From Beroe forskalii (taxonomy: Eukaryota; Ctenophora; Nuda; Beroida; Beroidae), in contig WFMF01000016.1 of NCBI GenBank assembly GCA_011033025.1, forward strand, positions 1-64,000: a DNA stretch of 64,000 nucleotides, written 5' to 3'. Below the pieces are notes generated by a model. The model did no database searches. It was not told the DNA's origin and worked only from the letters and a program-made list of their open reading frames with translations. The position numbers and the translations under genes are program-made. Shown here piece after piece: positions 12,169-23,617 of this stretch. How positions within the stretch are numbered: the first letter of the stretch is position 1; each line of letters begins with the position of its first letter.

Positions 12169-13823
12169 ATTTTTTCTGTCCAAAAATATTCCTCTATCAA
12201 TACACTTCAAAGCAGAAATTCTCATGATACTGATAGCGTATCCATACTTCAATTGGCAAAGGAAAACCAAACTCTATTTCAGAAAACTCTGCTCCGACTG
12301 ACTCTCTGAAGAACTTTACAACAGAATGAGAAATGGATTAAGGATTGGAGGTCACTGGAGCAATTCACAAGGGGCAATGGTGAACTGGTGGAGGATCAGG
12401 ATGATGACCATTGTCCAGATGGAACGATGCCATGCTGTGGCATCTCCAAACTCAATATTGACTATTGATTTTAGCCTTTTTAAATGACAAACGATGACCC
12501 ATTCTCAGGAGTATTTATTTGCTTGAGTAATTAGATTATTTGGCTTTAAATCGTGAATTATTTACTGGGGGACACATCAAGTGAAAGGACATGGATTATC
12601 AAACAATAGCAGTATAGATCTAAGAATGTCTATCGAATGAACAATCGATTCGATAAGATGAAATAGAATAATCAATGAGCTATCAGTATCAGATCAAGGG
12701 ACATGGAACGATTCAGTTTTTAAAATTCAAACAAATCATTAACTGAAAATAAACATGCGGGGGTTAAATTTAAAACAATATTTCCCGACTCACATTTTGG
12801 AGTTCAACTTTTTAATTCAACTAAAGTTTACGTCCATGTGACTAAATTAATTGATATTGACTGAGTTTCACGAAAATTTTAAACTTTTAACCTAACTTTT
12901 AAAGTATCAATGTGTGTCTACATTTCCAGTTTAAGTAAAATTGCAATATTGACTGATGGTAGGAATTTTTTACCAGTATCTTGAGCTGTATAATTGTTAT
13001 TTACAATTACAAAACATTCCAAAAGTTATAAGATCACAAAAAAGTATATAATTTATCTTCATTACCAACCAATTACGCAGCTTTTTCATAACATGACACA
13101 CACGATGAAAAGACAGATTGAAAGTGAAACTGAAACTCGTGTCTTGATATCTAAGAATGATACACAAATGTCCATACGTGCGCCATTTGATTTTGTAGTT
13201 GTATGTACGTGATACTGATTTAACAGTATAATCACGTACGTACACAGTGCGCGCAATTTGGAAATTTCAGAGTTTCAAGATAAAACACTCATTTCTCTGT
13301 CGCGGCACTTCATCAATTTACCATTTTAAACTGTGGTAATGACGTCAGTTTCTCCTGTCTATTCATCGGGCGTGGTATATACAACATAATACAGAATAAA
13401 AGTGAGTCCTGCTCAATTTCTCACTGGGTAAATTTGTAATATAATTAAGCAAAATTACTCTAAAATCCAGCGCATTACATATTATATTCATTTCAAGCAT
13501 AGCTTATTCATAATAATTGAGTGGGCATTCATAAAATAAATCAATCAACAACATTAATGGATATTGATTTACTAACTTAATATCACAAACTTTTCATCTG
13601 TAGTTAACTAAATAAACAATAATTTCTGAATTCAAGTTTTCCTCAATTTTCTAGCATATAATTAAATTCAAAAAAGTCCTTGAGTTTCAACAGTTCCACT
13701 TTCCAGTCACATTCGAGCGAAAAACGTGAGCAGTCTTCTCGTGATCCTATCTCGTTCTATGCCATTGTTATATTTCTCTCCTTTTTCAACCAATCACTGA
13801 TGTATGATCTCCTGCCCTCTCAC
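12169..13823. other. Convergent spacer with a palindromic MITE relic
   Basis: 3' ends of the membrane-protein gene (+) and the TBC gene (-) meet here. No further exon is certain; the last exons of the TBC gene must lie here but I could not place them. Around 13130-13290 the hairpin GTACGTGATACTG...CAGTATAATCACGTAC and nearby GAAATTTCAG match the Harbinger-like MITE family seen at 14385 and 53861. Confidence 0.45.
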
Positions 13824-16800
13824 CTGTTAAGTTTAGCTTTGAGCTGGTTGAGAACCCCCGTTTCGTAGTTCTTGAGTTTGTCGTGGAGGGAGGTGCATTT
13901 GTGTTCGTACTCCTGAGCTTTACAGTTTGCTTCCACCTGTTAAGGGAGAGTGGAAGGTGATTCACTGCTAAAATTAACAATCCAGCTTCTAGGCACCTTC
14001 GGGAAGGGAAAGGTGCTTCACTGCTAAAATTAATCCAGTTTCCAATTGCATAGTAAGATTTTCTCAATTTCTCTGAAAGGTCTTGATAACCACATTCACT
14101 GAATATGGATTTGGGACTATTGAAACTAAGAAATACTCACCAAACACAGCTTCGTTTTAGCGAGTTCCATCTCCAGAACCCTCAGCCTTTGTTCAGACGG
14201 AATGTCTATTGCATCGCCTCCCACCTGAAATTGGTAAATTGAGCTACAAGCTGGTTTTTGTTGTCTGACGTCGTCCGACCCACTTTTTCAAGATCAGGTC
14301 CATTTTTCAAGGTCAGGCAACGCCTGACAAGGTTTTTGAATTGTATTGTGTCTAAAGATTACTCTTATGTGCGTAAGTATTTAACTGAGGTGTCGCCACC
14401 TATGAGATCGGTGTTTGAAATTTCCACAAAACCGCAATTTGTACGCGTGTGATACTGATTTAACGCGATACCTGCCTCATGCTGATGTCAAGAATCAGGA
14501 TGCCGGACCTCTGACAGGCTTTTAGTGTCGAGTTTCTCGGTCTTCTCGCCATTCATTATGACACTTTACCTGGGCTTTGATCTCGATCACTTCCTGGTTG
14601 AGCTCCTGTTTTTCCTTCTCATGTCTCTCTTCCAATGCACGGCACATGTTGTGATACTCCTGACACAAGAAAGCCATAAAATGATACTGTTAAAATTTAA
14701 GGAAATATTGCACCCAAGAACTTACAACTTCCAATAAATCACCAACATCGAATGTGTATCAATCACTGATATTAGATTGCTTCAGCAAAAGCTTGTACCT
14801 GAATGGTGTGTTTGTAACTAAGTGTTCTGTTTGTGTACCTGAATAGTGTGTTTGTGTACCTGAATGGTGTGTTTGTACGTGAATGGTGTGTTTGTGTACC
14901 TGAATGGTGTTTGTGTACCTGAATGGTGTGTTTGTGTACCTGAATGGTGTGTTTGTGTACCTGAATGGTGTGTTCGTCTACCTGAATGGTGTGTTTGTAC
15001 CTGAATATTGTGTTCGTCTACCTGAATGGTGTGTTTGTGTACCTGAATGGTGTGTTTGTACCTGAATGGTGTGTTTGTGTCTGGCCCGCTCATCGTCCCC
15101 CTCCATAACAGAGGAGTGGTACAGATTCTTAGTCTTTGAGAATCTCAGCGGAGAGCGCGGCGTTGCTTTCCACAACCTCTTCGTAGCAGGAGGACATCTT
15201 GGAGAGGTCTCTTCAGCTCCTGTGGAGACAGAGGGAGGGTCAAAACAGAATGGTTCCGTATAGGGAGTTCAACTTCCAAATGTCTATCAGAAAAACCTTG
15301 ACTTTGGGCCCCCTGACTTAGCATTGCTATCGTGCAAGCGCATATGGGATCCATCCGTTTGACTAAATGTATCATCGAAGTACTAATTTTGCTAGTATTT
15401 GAGTGACATGAGGGGTAGCCGGGTAGATGTTACTCTACCCTCGAGCTACCGAATCAACCCACATTCGGAAGATTACATTTGCACAGTCACCCGTTGACTT
15501 ACCAAGTTCCTCTTCTCGAGTTCGTCCAGCTGGTGCCTCATGTTCACTTGGTTCTGGGTGAGGTGCTGCACCAACATGTCGTTCTCCTGTTCCAACCTGG
15601 CCGAGGATACCGTTCAATAACTGGTACCAAAACCAGGAAATCAAATTTCGTGATGAGAAGAAAACGGGATAAGGGCTAAAGTTGATCACATTTGGGTTCA
15701 TCAGAATATATCATACCGTGGCCACCATGAATTTTTATCATGATCTTTACCTGTGGTTAGCTTCTATGGACTGTTTCAGCATGTGTTCCAGTCTACGAAT
15801 AGGATCTTCCAAACTCCTGGATTCTTCCTGAGTTAAAATGGGTTAGAAGTTTCTTGGTGGATTATTAATGGGAAGTTAGCAACACGATGGATCATCTTGT
15901 GAGCGCATCTTTGAGTCTGTAAAAAGCCAAGGAATTCTGGGAGAAAATAGAAACTCAGAAAAAAGTGGTAGTAACTTCGTAGCTGATTAATAAAAGCTAA
16001 CCTGGATCTTGTGGAATTCAGCCTCCCAAATAGCAACTTTCCCCGGTTTCAGTTTAACTGATGCCGCCGCAGCAAGGAGCTTTTGTCCCTGTTTCTTCTT
16101 CATGAACCTCTTCGGTAGGGAAACCCGGAAATACTTCAACATTCCTGAGTTGAACGAGGGGTAGGGATGTTAAATATATCATGGTTCAGTATGAAAATAT
16201 GTCTTGCAGTTATTAAAGTTGCCCAATATTTAATGTTGATCCATACCTTTTCTTGAAATGAATTTCTTTGAAAAATTAAATTTTAAATGTCTGAATTACC
16301 CTCAAAGTCCTGTGAAAGGAGGTCACTCTTTGACAATTTCAAGAGTGACACAGCAATCTTGAACAAAGTATCTGGTCCCTCAGTGAGGAACATGTCCACA
16401 ATCCTGTATACCAGCCCTGAGGAATGAATAAAAACGTGAAGAATATGTAGAAGAAAGTTAATATTCATCAGTATTTAATAACATTCGAATGATTATAAAA
16501 TGATAAATAGTTCGAGAATCTCGAGCACAACATTTGACTACAGTTCTATCAATTCTACCCACCGAGGGGGAACTTGGCACTGAAAAGCGTAAGGAACCAC
16601 TGACTAGCGTACATGTGTGTGTTCAGCTCATGGTCCTGAAAAAGGGGTTTGCAAACAATAGCTAGAAACATACATGAGTTGCCTGAAATTATAGAAAGGT
16701 TGTTGTCACGAAATCTGAGAATGGCTCTCGGAATTTCAGAATGCTTTTAGTCTTTGATGCAGAGACAGTTGCCAAATCCGATGCAATAGGTAACTTTCAA

Positions 16801-17691
16801 ACCTGGAAATGGTCCCATAGATCTGGCATCTGGTCGGCAATGAGTCGTTCCAGTACATAGAACTTCAGTTGAAGCATCTGGAACCCTGGAGATTGAATGT
16901 GATAAGAAGTTTAGGATTTAATACAATATGGTACGTATACAATAAAATCAACAGAAATTGAGTGCAGCCAAAACCTACATAAACACGTCAAAACTGAAAA
17001 CACCTACCCTTTTTGAACATGTCTCTGAACTGGTATTCCTTCATAATGACTGAGAACAGAGCAAACGCCTCTTCTTCGTTGAGATGTAGTAGCAACACAG
17101 CAACAATGAATGACAACCCTTGACAGTAACCCACCTGAGATACGAATTACACTATTTCAGGGAATCCAAACAACCTCAGGCTCGTAAATTCAAATTATGA
17201 CATTTCCTCATTTCCAACCCCGTTCAGTTGAAGAATCCCAGGGGTTCAACTAATCCCACGGATTCCAATTTTCGATTAAAGAAACCTTCGTCCTACCTCT
17301 GTATCTGATCCAGCATAACTCTTGCAGACATGATACAGTCTCATCTGTCCTTCTTGACCTTCGTTGAAGAATTCGTTGCCCGGAAAGGTCCTGTTAAGGT
17401 CCCACAAGATCACCTGTTTCGAGAAAAATGCTATGAAGTCAAAACTTTGAAATGTATCTACAGTTGAAATGACTTATTTACATACATTAATAGTTTTCTA
17501 GACTAAAAACTTCTATATCTTTTGAAAATGGAATTAAAAAGTAAAATACTATAACCAGAAATCACCTGTTCATGTGGACAGTCAATCAGCATTGATTCCT
17601 CGTACTTATACCTATAGTTGTCCTCAATGTCTGCTTTTGTCACCCCTCCCAATCTCAGCCAAACTTCGCGGCGTAGACAATTTGGTATGCC
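13824..17691 (-). CDS. Rab GTPase-activating protein, TBC domain plus coiled coil (RABGAP1/EVI5 type); 5' and 3' incomplete
   Basis: Exons (minus, in order) 17566-17691, 17297-17413, 17008-17134, 16803-16885, 16563-16635, 16300-16416, 16002-16144, 15751-15827 and 15503-15596 join in phase. They encode a nearly complete TBC domain and the start of a coiled coil. Catalytic fingers are present: the arginine finger in ILWDLNRTFPGNEFF and the glutamine finger in GYCQG. Other landmarks are GIPNCLRREVWLRLGG, HMYASQWFLTLFSAKFPL, LLKLSKSDLLSQDFEG, KYFRVSLPKRF and the coil RLEQENDMLVQHLTQNQ. Further coil exons are 14570-14659, 14141-14224 and 13824-13936, ending in phase 2. The exon at about 15110-15219 has a good acceptor but does not stay in frame: the frame that looks like coiled coil (CYEEVVESNAALSAEILKD) is offset by one base and meets a stop. 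Exons before 17691, which would carry the domain's first residues and any PTB domain, were not found. Confidence 0.88.
14265..14335. repeat. Inverted repeat of the 'GTCTGACGTCGTCCGACC' family
   Basis: TGTCTGACGTCGTCCGACC on the left faces TCAGGCAACGCCTGACA on the right. It lies in an intron of the TBC gene. The same theme recurs at 50828-50905, so this is a dispersed short palindromic element rather than a local accident. Confidence 0.55.
14385..14470. mobile_element. Half copy of a Harbinger-like MITE
   Basis: Begins CTGAGGTGTCGCCACCT directly after TAA and continues with GAAATTTCCACAAAAC. This matches the reverse complement of one half of the complete 165-bp copy at 53861-54025. The other terminal repeat is not found nearby, so the copy is truncated. 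It sits in a TBC-gene intron. Confidence 0.6.
14806..15082. repeat. Minisatellite, 19-21 bp unit, about 13 copies
   Basis: Unit GTACCTGAATGGTGTGTTTGT with 1-2 base variants and occasional 2-base deletions. It lies in a TBC-gene intron. Read on the gene's own (minus) strand, every unit contains ATTCAG followed by GTAC, that is, an acceptor-like and a donor-like signal side by side. Confidence 0.85.
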
Positions 17692-18363
17692 CTGAGAAAA
17701 TCAAGACTACCATTAGTTCAAAGCGATTTTGTGATGTTTAAACCGCCACAAAGTCTACAAATTTGCGATGCAAAAAGTGCACGCTGCTAATCAAAACAAA
17801 CAAAACCACTGGTTATGTTCAAATCCAGAATGCGCGCAAAATAAACGCTCGTTTGCGCGAAAAGAGGGGTCCTTTGTTCAACAAAGTGTCGTGCGGATTT
17901 CGCGCCACAAATAAAATTGCCACTTTGTGACACACAATTACATTAGCCATTTGTAGGATTTAGAGAGAGCCAAAGGGCGCTTGACGTCGAGATAATACAA
18001 GCCATTGGAGTGTATTTGCATTTACTGCATCGAGTGTAGAGATTCTTTATAATGAACGCGGCTTAGGGCTCGCTAAATGTACAAGGACATGAAATTTGGT
18101 TTTTTTGAAAGTCCTTGACATCATCCATTTTTAACCAGTTGGACAAAACCTATATCAACCCTATTGACTTTTTCCCAAAAAAATATCCCTGACGTTTCCA
18201 CCTGGCGTACGGAAACCCCTTATTCCCGATTTCTATAATTCAAAATTATAGAAAACCTGTTTTTAACAAATAATGTTGCTCAGCTAGGATTGCCAGGATT
18301 GCAGGTTATTCCAACCGGGCATTTCACTCTCTCGTTTTGAACATTTTCTATTGAAATCTCTCC
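17692..18363. other. Spacer upstream of the recognised TBC exons
   Basis: No exon continuing the TBC gene toward its N-terminus was found on the minus strand. A CG-rich patch (about 17830-17910, several GCGCG) and AT-rich sequence fill the interval. The degenerate tail of the adjacent BTB pseudogene may reach down to about 18290. Confidence 0.4.
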
Positions 18364-20022
18364 TCAGCACAAAGTGCATATTTTGGGAGGATACAACTTC
18401 AGGATGGATGTGTATATCATTTGGGTAGTCACTGACATTAGTAGATAGTTGTCAAATGAACCTCCTGTTATAGGACTAACATTTAGTATGAAACCACATT
18501 GATCAGGTTTTTCACATGAAGTAATACGTGGATGTTTAAAATAAAACTTGTACATTCTTTTTTGGTCATCTTGCCCATTTGGATAGAGAAATTCTTTCAT
18601 ACGAATGGCATTTGAACATACAGGGTATTTCAGTGAAACAATTTTTTGCATTCTTCCCCTGTGACATACTATCTCAAAGTTATTATCTTTTGAAACTAAT
18701 TCCTTGCAATCCCAGATAAGATAAAGCATGGCATCTAAAGACATTTTACCATTGGGAACAAATTCTTTTCTCATATAAGATACACATAAAGACTTCATCT
18801 TGCTCCATAGTCTGTTATGCTTAAAGAATTGAGGATGGATATGTTTCCAACCCCTGGCTGTTTTAATTCAATTAGATTATCAATTAATTCTTTCATATCT
18901 GATCTATCAACTAATTTTTCAAAGTTTCCATCATATATAATCAGCTCAACAACCATATAGAGATTTTTAAATAATGGAGATGATGCAGCAGCTTCAACTA
19001 TGTCTCTCACATGAAATACATTTTTCTCATTGCTTACCATTGTCCTCCCATAGATGGCTACTTCTAGAGATTCAATAGATGCAAATAAATTTGGGATGCT
19101 TGAAAGACCATCTATGGCGATTTTTGGATCATGGATCTTTGCTTCATTACCATTCTGTGCTTTCAATGATATGATAGGGTTTGATGGACCTGGATTATTA
19201 CCCATGCATGATGCATAATCATTGGTTTTGCATTTCAGGGTGCTCACAATTTCCATTAGATTTTCTTTTTCCTTTTCAGTTTTTACAACATAATTATAAT
19301 GAGATAATTCTTCAAGGCATTTACAAGCACAGTTCTCAAAATCAATTCTTTTGAGAATATAAGCAGACTTTTCATCCAAGTGGAACTCTTGTTCAGCCAG
19401 TTTTACTTGCACTATAGTTAATATTATAGTTTCATGCCCCTCAGCCACATTTAGCATTATATCTAATTCACTTATGGATAAATTGAGGTATGATTCAGCA
19501 ATTAATCGGATTAATATGTATTTCTGATAGTGACTCCTACTACACAGCTTCTCTTTTGCCTGCGTTAAGTATCTTGATTTCAACTGTTCTGGAGCCATTG
19601 ATGCTTCTTTCAATGAATTTTTCAGCTCATTGAACTCTTCTTGACTAGGTATTCATGTTTTGAAAGGACAGTGATTTAGTCATTTGGAGGAAAAACATTT
19701 CACACTGGTTGATCAACCAGCCAATCACAAATTTATGTGCAAGTTCCACAATTTCTTGGAATACTTCAGACATTAAATAGACTTTTCCTGAATACAAGCA
19801 CTTTGCAAAGGTTTCAACACCACTTTTGGTGAAACAGGATACATTGACAGAACTCTTCAATTGGATGAAAAAAATGTCATAAAAAATTACACTGTTGTAG
19901 GACAAGATCATTGAATTCGCTTTCACAATGTCACTGTTACTTGCCAATAATTCAATATTATTGTGGACTGCACATTCTAAATTTTCAACTCCAAAATTCA
20001 TTGGCACTTTCACTTCTGTCAT
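18364..20022 (-). pseudogene. BTB-domain protein pseudogene, copy 1
   Basis: A single-exon BTB protein in three frames. Frame 1 (20022 down to about 19645) encodes a BTB/POZ domain: VENLECAVHNNIELLASNSD, ANSMILSYNSVIFYDIFF, FAKCLYSGKVYL. After a one-base shift, 19640-18795 encodes a BACK-like helical region (LNLSISELDIMLNVAEGHE, SAYILKRIDFENC) and a middle segment. A second shift in an A-run near 18860 leads into a C-terminal domain (VCHRGRMQK, MYKFYFKHPRITSCEKPDQC, FILNVSPI), and a third shift lies near 18440. Relative to copy 2 (25624-27524) it also loses the last ~60 residues. I do not know the family's function; BTB-BACK proteins often serve as CUL3 adaptors. Multiple disablements make it a likely pseudogene. 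Confidence 0.8.
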
Positions 20023-20235
20023 GACGGAGGTTCATCAACTATTATGGGAGAGAATATGTTAAAATCATAAAATGAGCAAACAATAATATCTTATATTAAA
20101 AAACTTTATTTAAATAAATGGAATGAATCTATTAAAGTATTAAAAGATTAAAGGAGATTTCATGAAATACCCCACTGGTAATGGACAAGATCACCCTAAC
20201 CAGTAACTCAGTAATTTAATATCATTTATGAACAC

Positions 20236-21060
20236 TAGTCGGTTCCCGTCCTACGGACGGCGAATGATGGCAGCCGCATGAGCTAACGGCCCCATGTCCC
20301 TTTGACAGTCATTTGACCGTGCAAGTTTGCAGTTAAAATCACTTTTGAATGATGATTGTGCAGGAGAGGAAATTCAAAACTTTAATTTCTGCGAAAAAAA
20401 GCTTCCCACACCCCAAACGGTAACCCAATATTGCCGACAAAATTCTCAAAACCTTTACTCATCATAAGCAACTCCATAGCGAAGGAATTTTGAAAAAAAA
20501 ATCGAAAATCTATTTTTTTGCGAAAAAAGGGCGTGGCCTCCCACGCCCCTTAGGGTGACCCGATAATTCGGACAAAATTCTCAAAACTTTTATTCATCAT
20601 AAGCAACTTGATGGCGAAGGAATTTTGAAAAATTTCGAAAGTTTAATTTTCGCGAAAAAAAGGGCGTGGCCTCCCACGCTCCTCAGAGTGACCCAATAAT
20701 TCGGACAAAATTCTCAAAATTTTTATTAATCATAAGCAACTCAATGGCGAAGGAATTTTGAAAAAATTCGAAAGTTTGATTTTTGCGGAAAAAAGGGCGT
20801 GGTCCCCCATGCCCCTCAGGGTGACCCAATAATTCGGACAAAATTCTCAAAATTTTTATTCATCATAAACAACTCAATGGCGAAGGAATTTTGAAAAAAT
20901 TCGAAAGTTTAATTTTTGCGAAAAAAGGGCGTGGCCCCCCACGCCCCTTAGGGTGGCCGAAAAAATCTCTCATAATTTTTCTGATTCATTATAAAGTTTT
21001 TGCAACACGATGAAAAAAGAATTTCGTTGCCTACTTGAAAACGAATCGCCAGCCATAAAT
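20236..21060 (-). mobile_element. Helitron-like element with internal satellite (3' end well supported, 5' end not)
   Basis: On the minus strand the lower border reads CCGTCC-gta-GGACGG, then seven bases and CTAG followed by T. This is the hairpin-plus-CTRR end typical of Helitrons, inserted before T. Upstream of it in the element lies a 133-bp tandem array (20390-20955), common in non-autonomous Helitrons. There is no Rep/helicase frame. The 5' TC end was not identified; the upper border given is where the unique AT-rich sequence (TAAA)n starts. Confidence 0.55.
20390..20955. repeat. Tandem repeat, about 133 bp, 4 full copies plus a partial
   Basis: GGGCGTGG recurs at about 20529, 20662, 20794 and 20927, a spacing of 132-133. 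Each unit holds a CCACGCCCCT block, GACCCAATAATTCGGACAAA, AAGCAACTCAATGGCGAAGG and TTTTGAAAAAATTCGAAAG. The first copy (about 20396) is degenerate. Copies are roughly 90% alike by eye. Confidence 0.85.
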
Positions 21061-22270
21061 AAATAAATAAATAAATAAATAAGCATATATATATTAACAA
21101 CACGCATTATATATAGTAAGATAAGATTGTCTACCTGGAAATTGTTAATTATCTATCCCGAGGTTCATATTAGGTACTTTTATTCTATTGCCATGATGAA
21201 TGAACATGGAGATGCAACAAAAGATACAACATTTGTCTTTTTAGATTTTGACCAAATTTGATGCAATAATATGCTTTTTTAGCATGGCAACACACCTGAA
21301 AATAATCTAAAGCATGTGAACCCTAGTAAGTACATGAATGATGGCATAGCTTTGTTGTCTCTGTAGTATGTTGATTGCATCCCCACTAAAAAGGGGAAGA
21401 TAACGATTTTTGGTCCGAAAAGGTAGGTTGGGGAATGGGGGCTGCCCCAATTTCAAGGATTCTGGGGGGATTCGAGCAGATGGGGAGTGAAAAAATTAAG
21501 GGGGATTGGGGTGTGGCAGAATAATTTTAGATAATTTGAATGAATATTTCTGCAAGGAATATTTTTCTCAGGCCTTCTAGTTTCAGGGAGCTGCGCCCCC
21601 AGACCCTGCTATCTATTTCTAAGATGATACCTACTTATGATTATAAAGCTTGAATTCTTTACTCATTTCTAGGGAGCTTGTTCCTACATTATGTTCATGA
21701 TGCTTTGATGCTTAATTTCCTGCCATGATTTCCTACACAATGACTAATCAATAAAACAATTGATGCTCTTTTATAATCATAGAAACACAGCAATGATATT
21801 AATTTGTCTACATGTTTCGGTCCATCTCCATCTTCCTACACCATCAACTTTTCAGATTTAAGAACTTACAGTACAGAATAGAGGTAATATACTAGTATAC
21901 ACACAACCCCAATTCATCACAATCTCTACTACTAAAGTACTAAATGTCTTTTTGTAAAACAATTTTTGGGAAAGTGATTTTTTCAAAATGCCTGGTGGGA
22001 TTTGGTCAAACTTTTCAAATTCTGGGGCAGGGTACCCAAAAAACCAAAAGGGGATAGGGTTTTGTAAATTCGTGGGGAGGTTTTCGAATTTGCTGCACTG
22101 AAAAATTCAGGTGGATTGGACAGCACAATAACATGATATATTTTTTCATAATTTACAGTATATAAAATTTCTCTGTTGTTTTGAAGGAAAGCACTTAGCC
22201 AATCATTAAGACTGTTAATATGGGTTGCTTTAATCAGCCTTTTAATAGTAATCTATAATTACATTATATA
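21061..22270. other. AT-rich spacer without genes
   Basis: A (TAAA)n run near 21057-21080, then low-complexity sequence with two similar segments near 21400-21520 and 21960-22100 (both G-rich lines with 'gggatt' and 'aaaaattcaggggg'-like text). No coding potential. Confidence 0.45.
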
Positions 22271-22274
22271 TGTA

Positions 22275-22300
22275 CTAGCAGGCCTTGTGGGCCTGCTTAT
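22275..22300 (-). mobile_element. Second Helitron-like 3' terminus
   Basis: On the minus strand GCAGGCC-cacaa-GGCCTGC is followed directly by TAG and T, giving a hairpin whose last base forms CTAG. The body of the element cannot be delimited. Weaker than the end at 20236 because there is no spacer between hairpin and CTAG. Confidence 0.35.
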
Positions 22301-22308
22301 ACCTACAT

Positions 22309-22489
22309 TACGCATATGTGTGCAGATTGCTTGATAGGGAGGGCTCAATAACCTTACATACTAACACTTGCGCATGCAACTCTTTTATACAGTAAGTTAC
22401 TGTATAAAAGAGTTGTGCACACAAGTGTTAAGCATGTAAGGTCATTGAGCCCTCCGTATCGAGCAATCTGCACACATATGTGTTAGCAT
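22309..22489. mobile_element. Palindromic MITE, 'ACGCATATGTGTGCAGAT' family
   Basis: The ends are inverted repeats (ACGCATATGTGTGCAGATTG left; CAATCTGCACACATATGTG right) and the arms stay complementary nearly throughout. The centre is a strong hairpin at about 22379-22417 (CAACTCTTTTATACAGTAAG and its complement). Related copies: 48897-49083 (complete) and 61711-61800 (one arm). Confidence 0.75.
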
Positions 22490-22932
22490 TGGGAGCACAT
22501 TTCAAAATTTGCACATGCAGTAAAACCCAATTTGAATGGAATTAAATTGAATTCCCAGGAGCTCCTCCTCCTCCCCTCACACAGTACTGAGCACAAAGCT
22601 CAGCATTTTGCAATTCACTGATTTTTTGATTTTGTGTAGACAGGTCATCACGTGCAGTATACCAGTATATCAGTATGAAATTGTTAATAAGTCATTAAAA
22701 ACAAGCATTGAATCGAAATTCAATCAAAATTTGATTGCTATAAAATGTTACAAATCTTGTAAATGGGATAGAGAAAATGGTTAATCAGTGCCAATATTAA
22801 AATGTTTCAAAAATCCAATTTAGGTACAACACAAAATTTTTAGTTCAAATCAAACATGGTGTTACTTCATACTTATGAGTTGTGTAACGATATTAGCCAA
22901 TTTTGAGGGTACTTGTAGGCGTGCAATAATAT

Positions 22933-23110
22933 AGAGTTACATAACGAGCAACAGTGAAGTAACATGATTTATGCCTCGAGCGAAGCGAGTGGCATAAATT
23001 GCATTATTCACCGAAGCCGAAGGCTGAGTTGAATAATGATTTGTTTTCATCGAGGGCGCAGCCCGAGTTGAAAACAATTTGTTACTTCGCTGTTGGGAGT
23101 TATGTAACGA
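22933..23110. repeat. Cloverleaf-like element A: three hairpins inside an outer stem
   Basis: Outer arms GTTACATAAC...GTGAAGTAACA (22935-22964) and TGTTACTTC...GTTATGTAAC (23080-23108) are complementary. Between them are three consecutive hairpins with different stems: ATTTATGCC/GGCATAAAT, CATTATTCA/TGAATAATG-like, and TTGTTTTCA/TGAAAACAA. Each loop is a CG-rich mini-palindrome such as tcgagcgaagcgag or cgaagccgaaggctgag. No coding content. Confidence 0.75.
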
Positions 23111-23284
23111 TATTATTTACCAAGTTTTTCAAACGCAAGAAAACATTTTCTTCACTCTCAGCATATAAATATAACTTTTGTCTTTAGACGGTAGGCTTTA
23201 CGTGGTGAGCAATACGACTTGTTTATCAAAGCTTTGATGTGAGGCTCCGTCTCGGAGTTCCTTTAGGAACTCTTGACAAGAAGT

Positions 23285-23515
23285 GTAAATATAATATTGA
23301 ATACTGTGAAAATAATAGAAAAACTATGAAAATAATATCAAATACTATGAAAATAATAGCAAAACTATGAAAATAATACCAAAACTATGAAAATAATACC
23401 AAAAACTATGAAAATAATACCAAAAACTATGAAAATAATACCGAAAGTGTGAAAATAATATCAAAAGTGTGAAAATAATATCAAAAGTATGAAAAAAACT
23501 CAAAAATAACACATC
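23285..23515. repeat. Minisatellite, 20-22 bp, about 10 copies
   Basis: Unit ACTATGAAAATAATACCAAA with single-base variants. It is followed by a segment (about 23500-23570: actcaaaaataacac, then an imperfect palindrome around ggccacgcggtaaataata) that is repeated in diverged form at about 25360-25420. Confidence 0.8.
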
Positions 23516-23617
23516 TTACTTAACCGCTATATCCGGCCACGCGGTAAATAATAAGTAATATTGCACTCCTCACATTGGCTAATACACTAAGAGGATGGCA
23601 AATGGTCATGACCCTAA

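Noticed and set aside
14818-15175. Peptides such as HTIQVHKHTIQV on the minus strand
   Set aside because: Translation of the 19-21 bp intronic minisatellite.
17800-17835. tRNA B-box-like GTTCAAATCC
   Set aside because: No matching A box, acceptor stem or anticodon arm around it.
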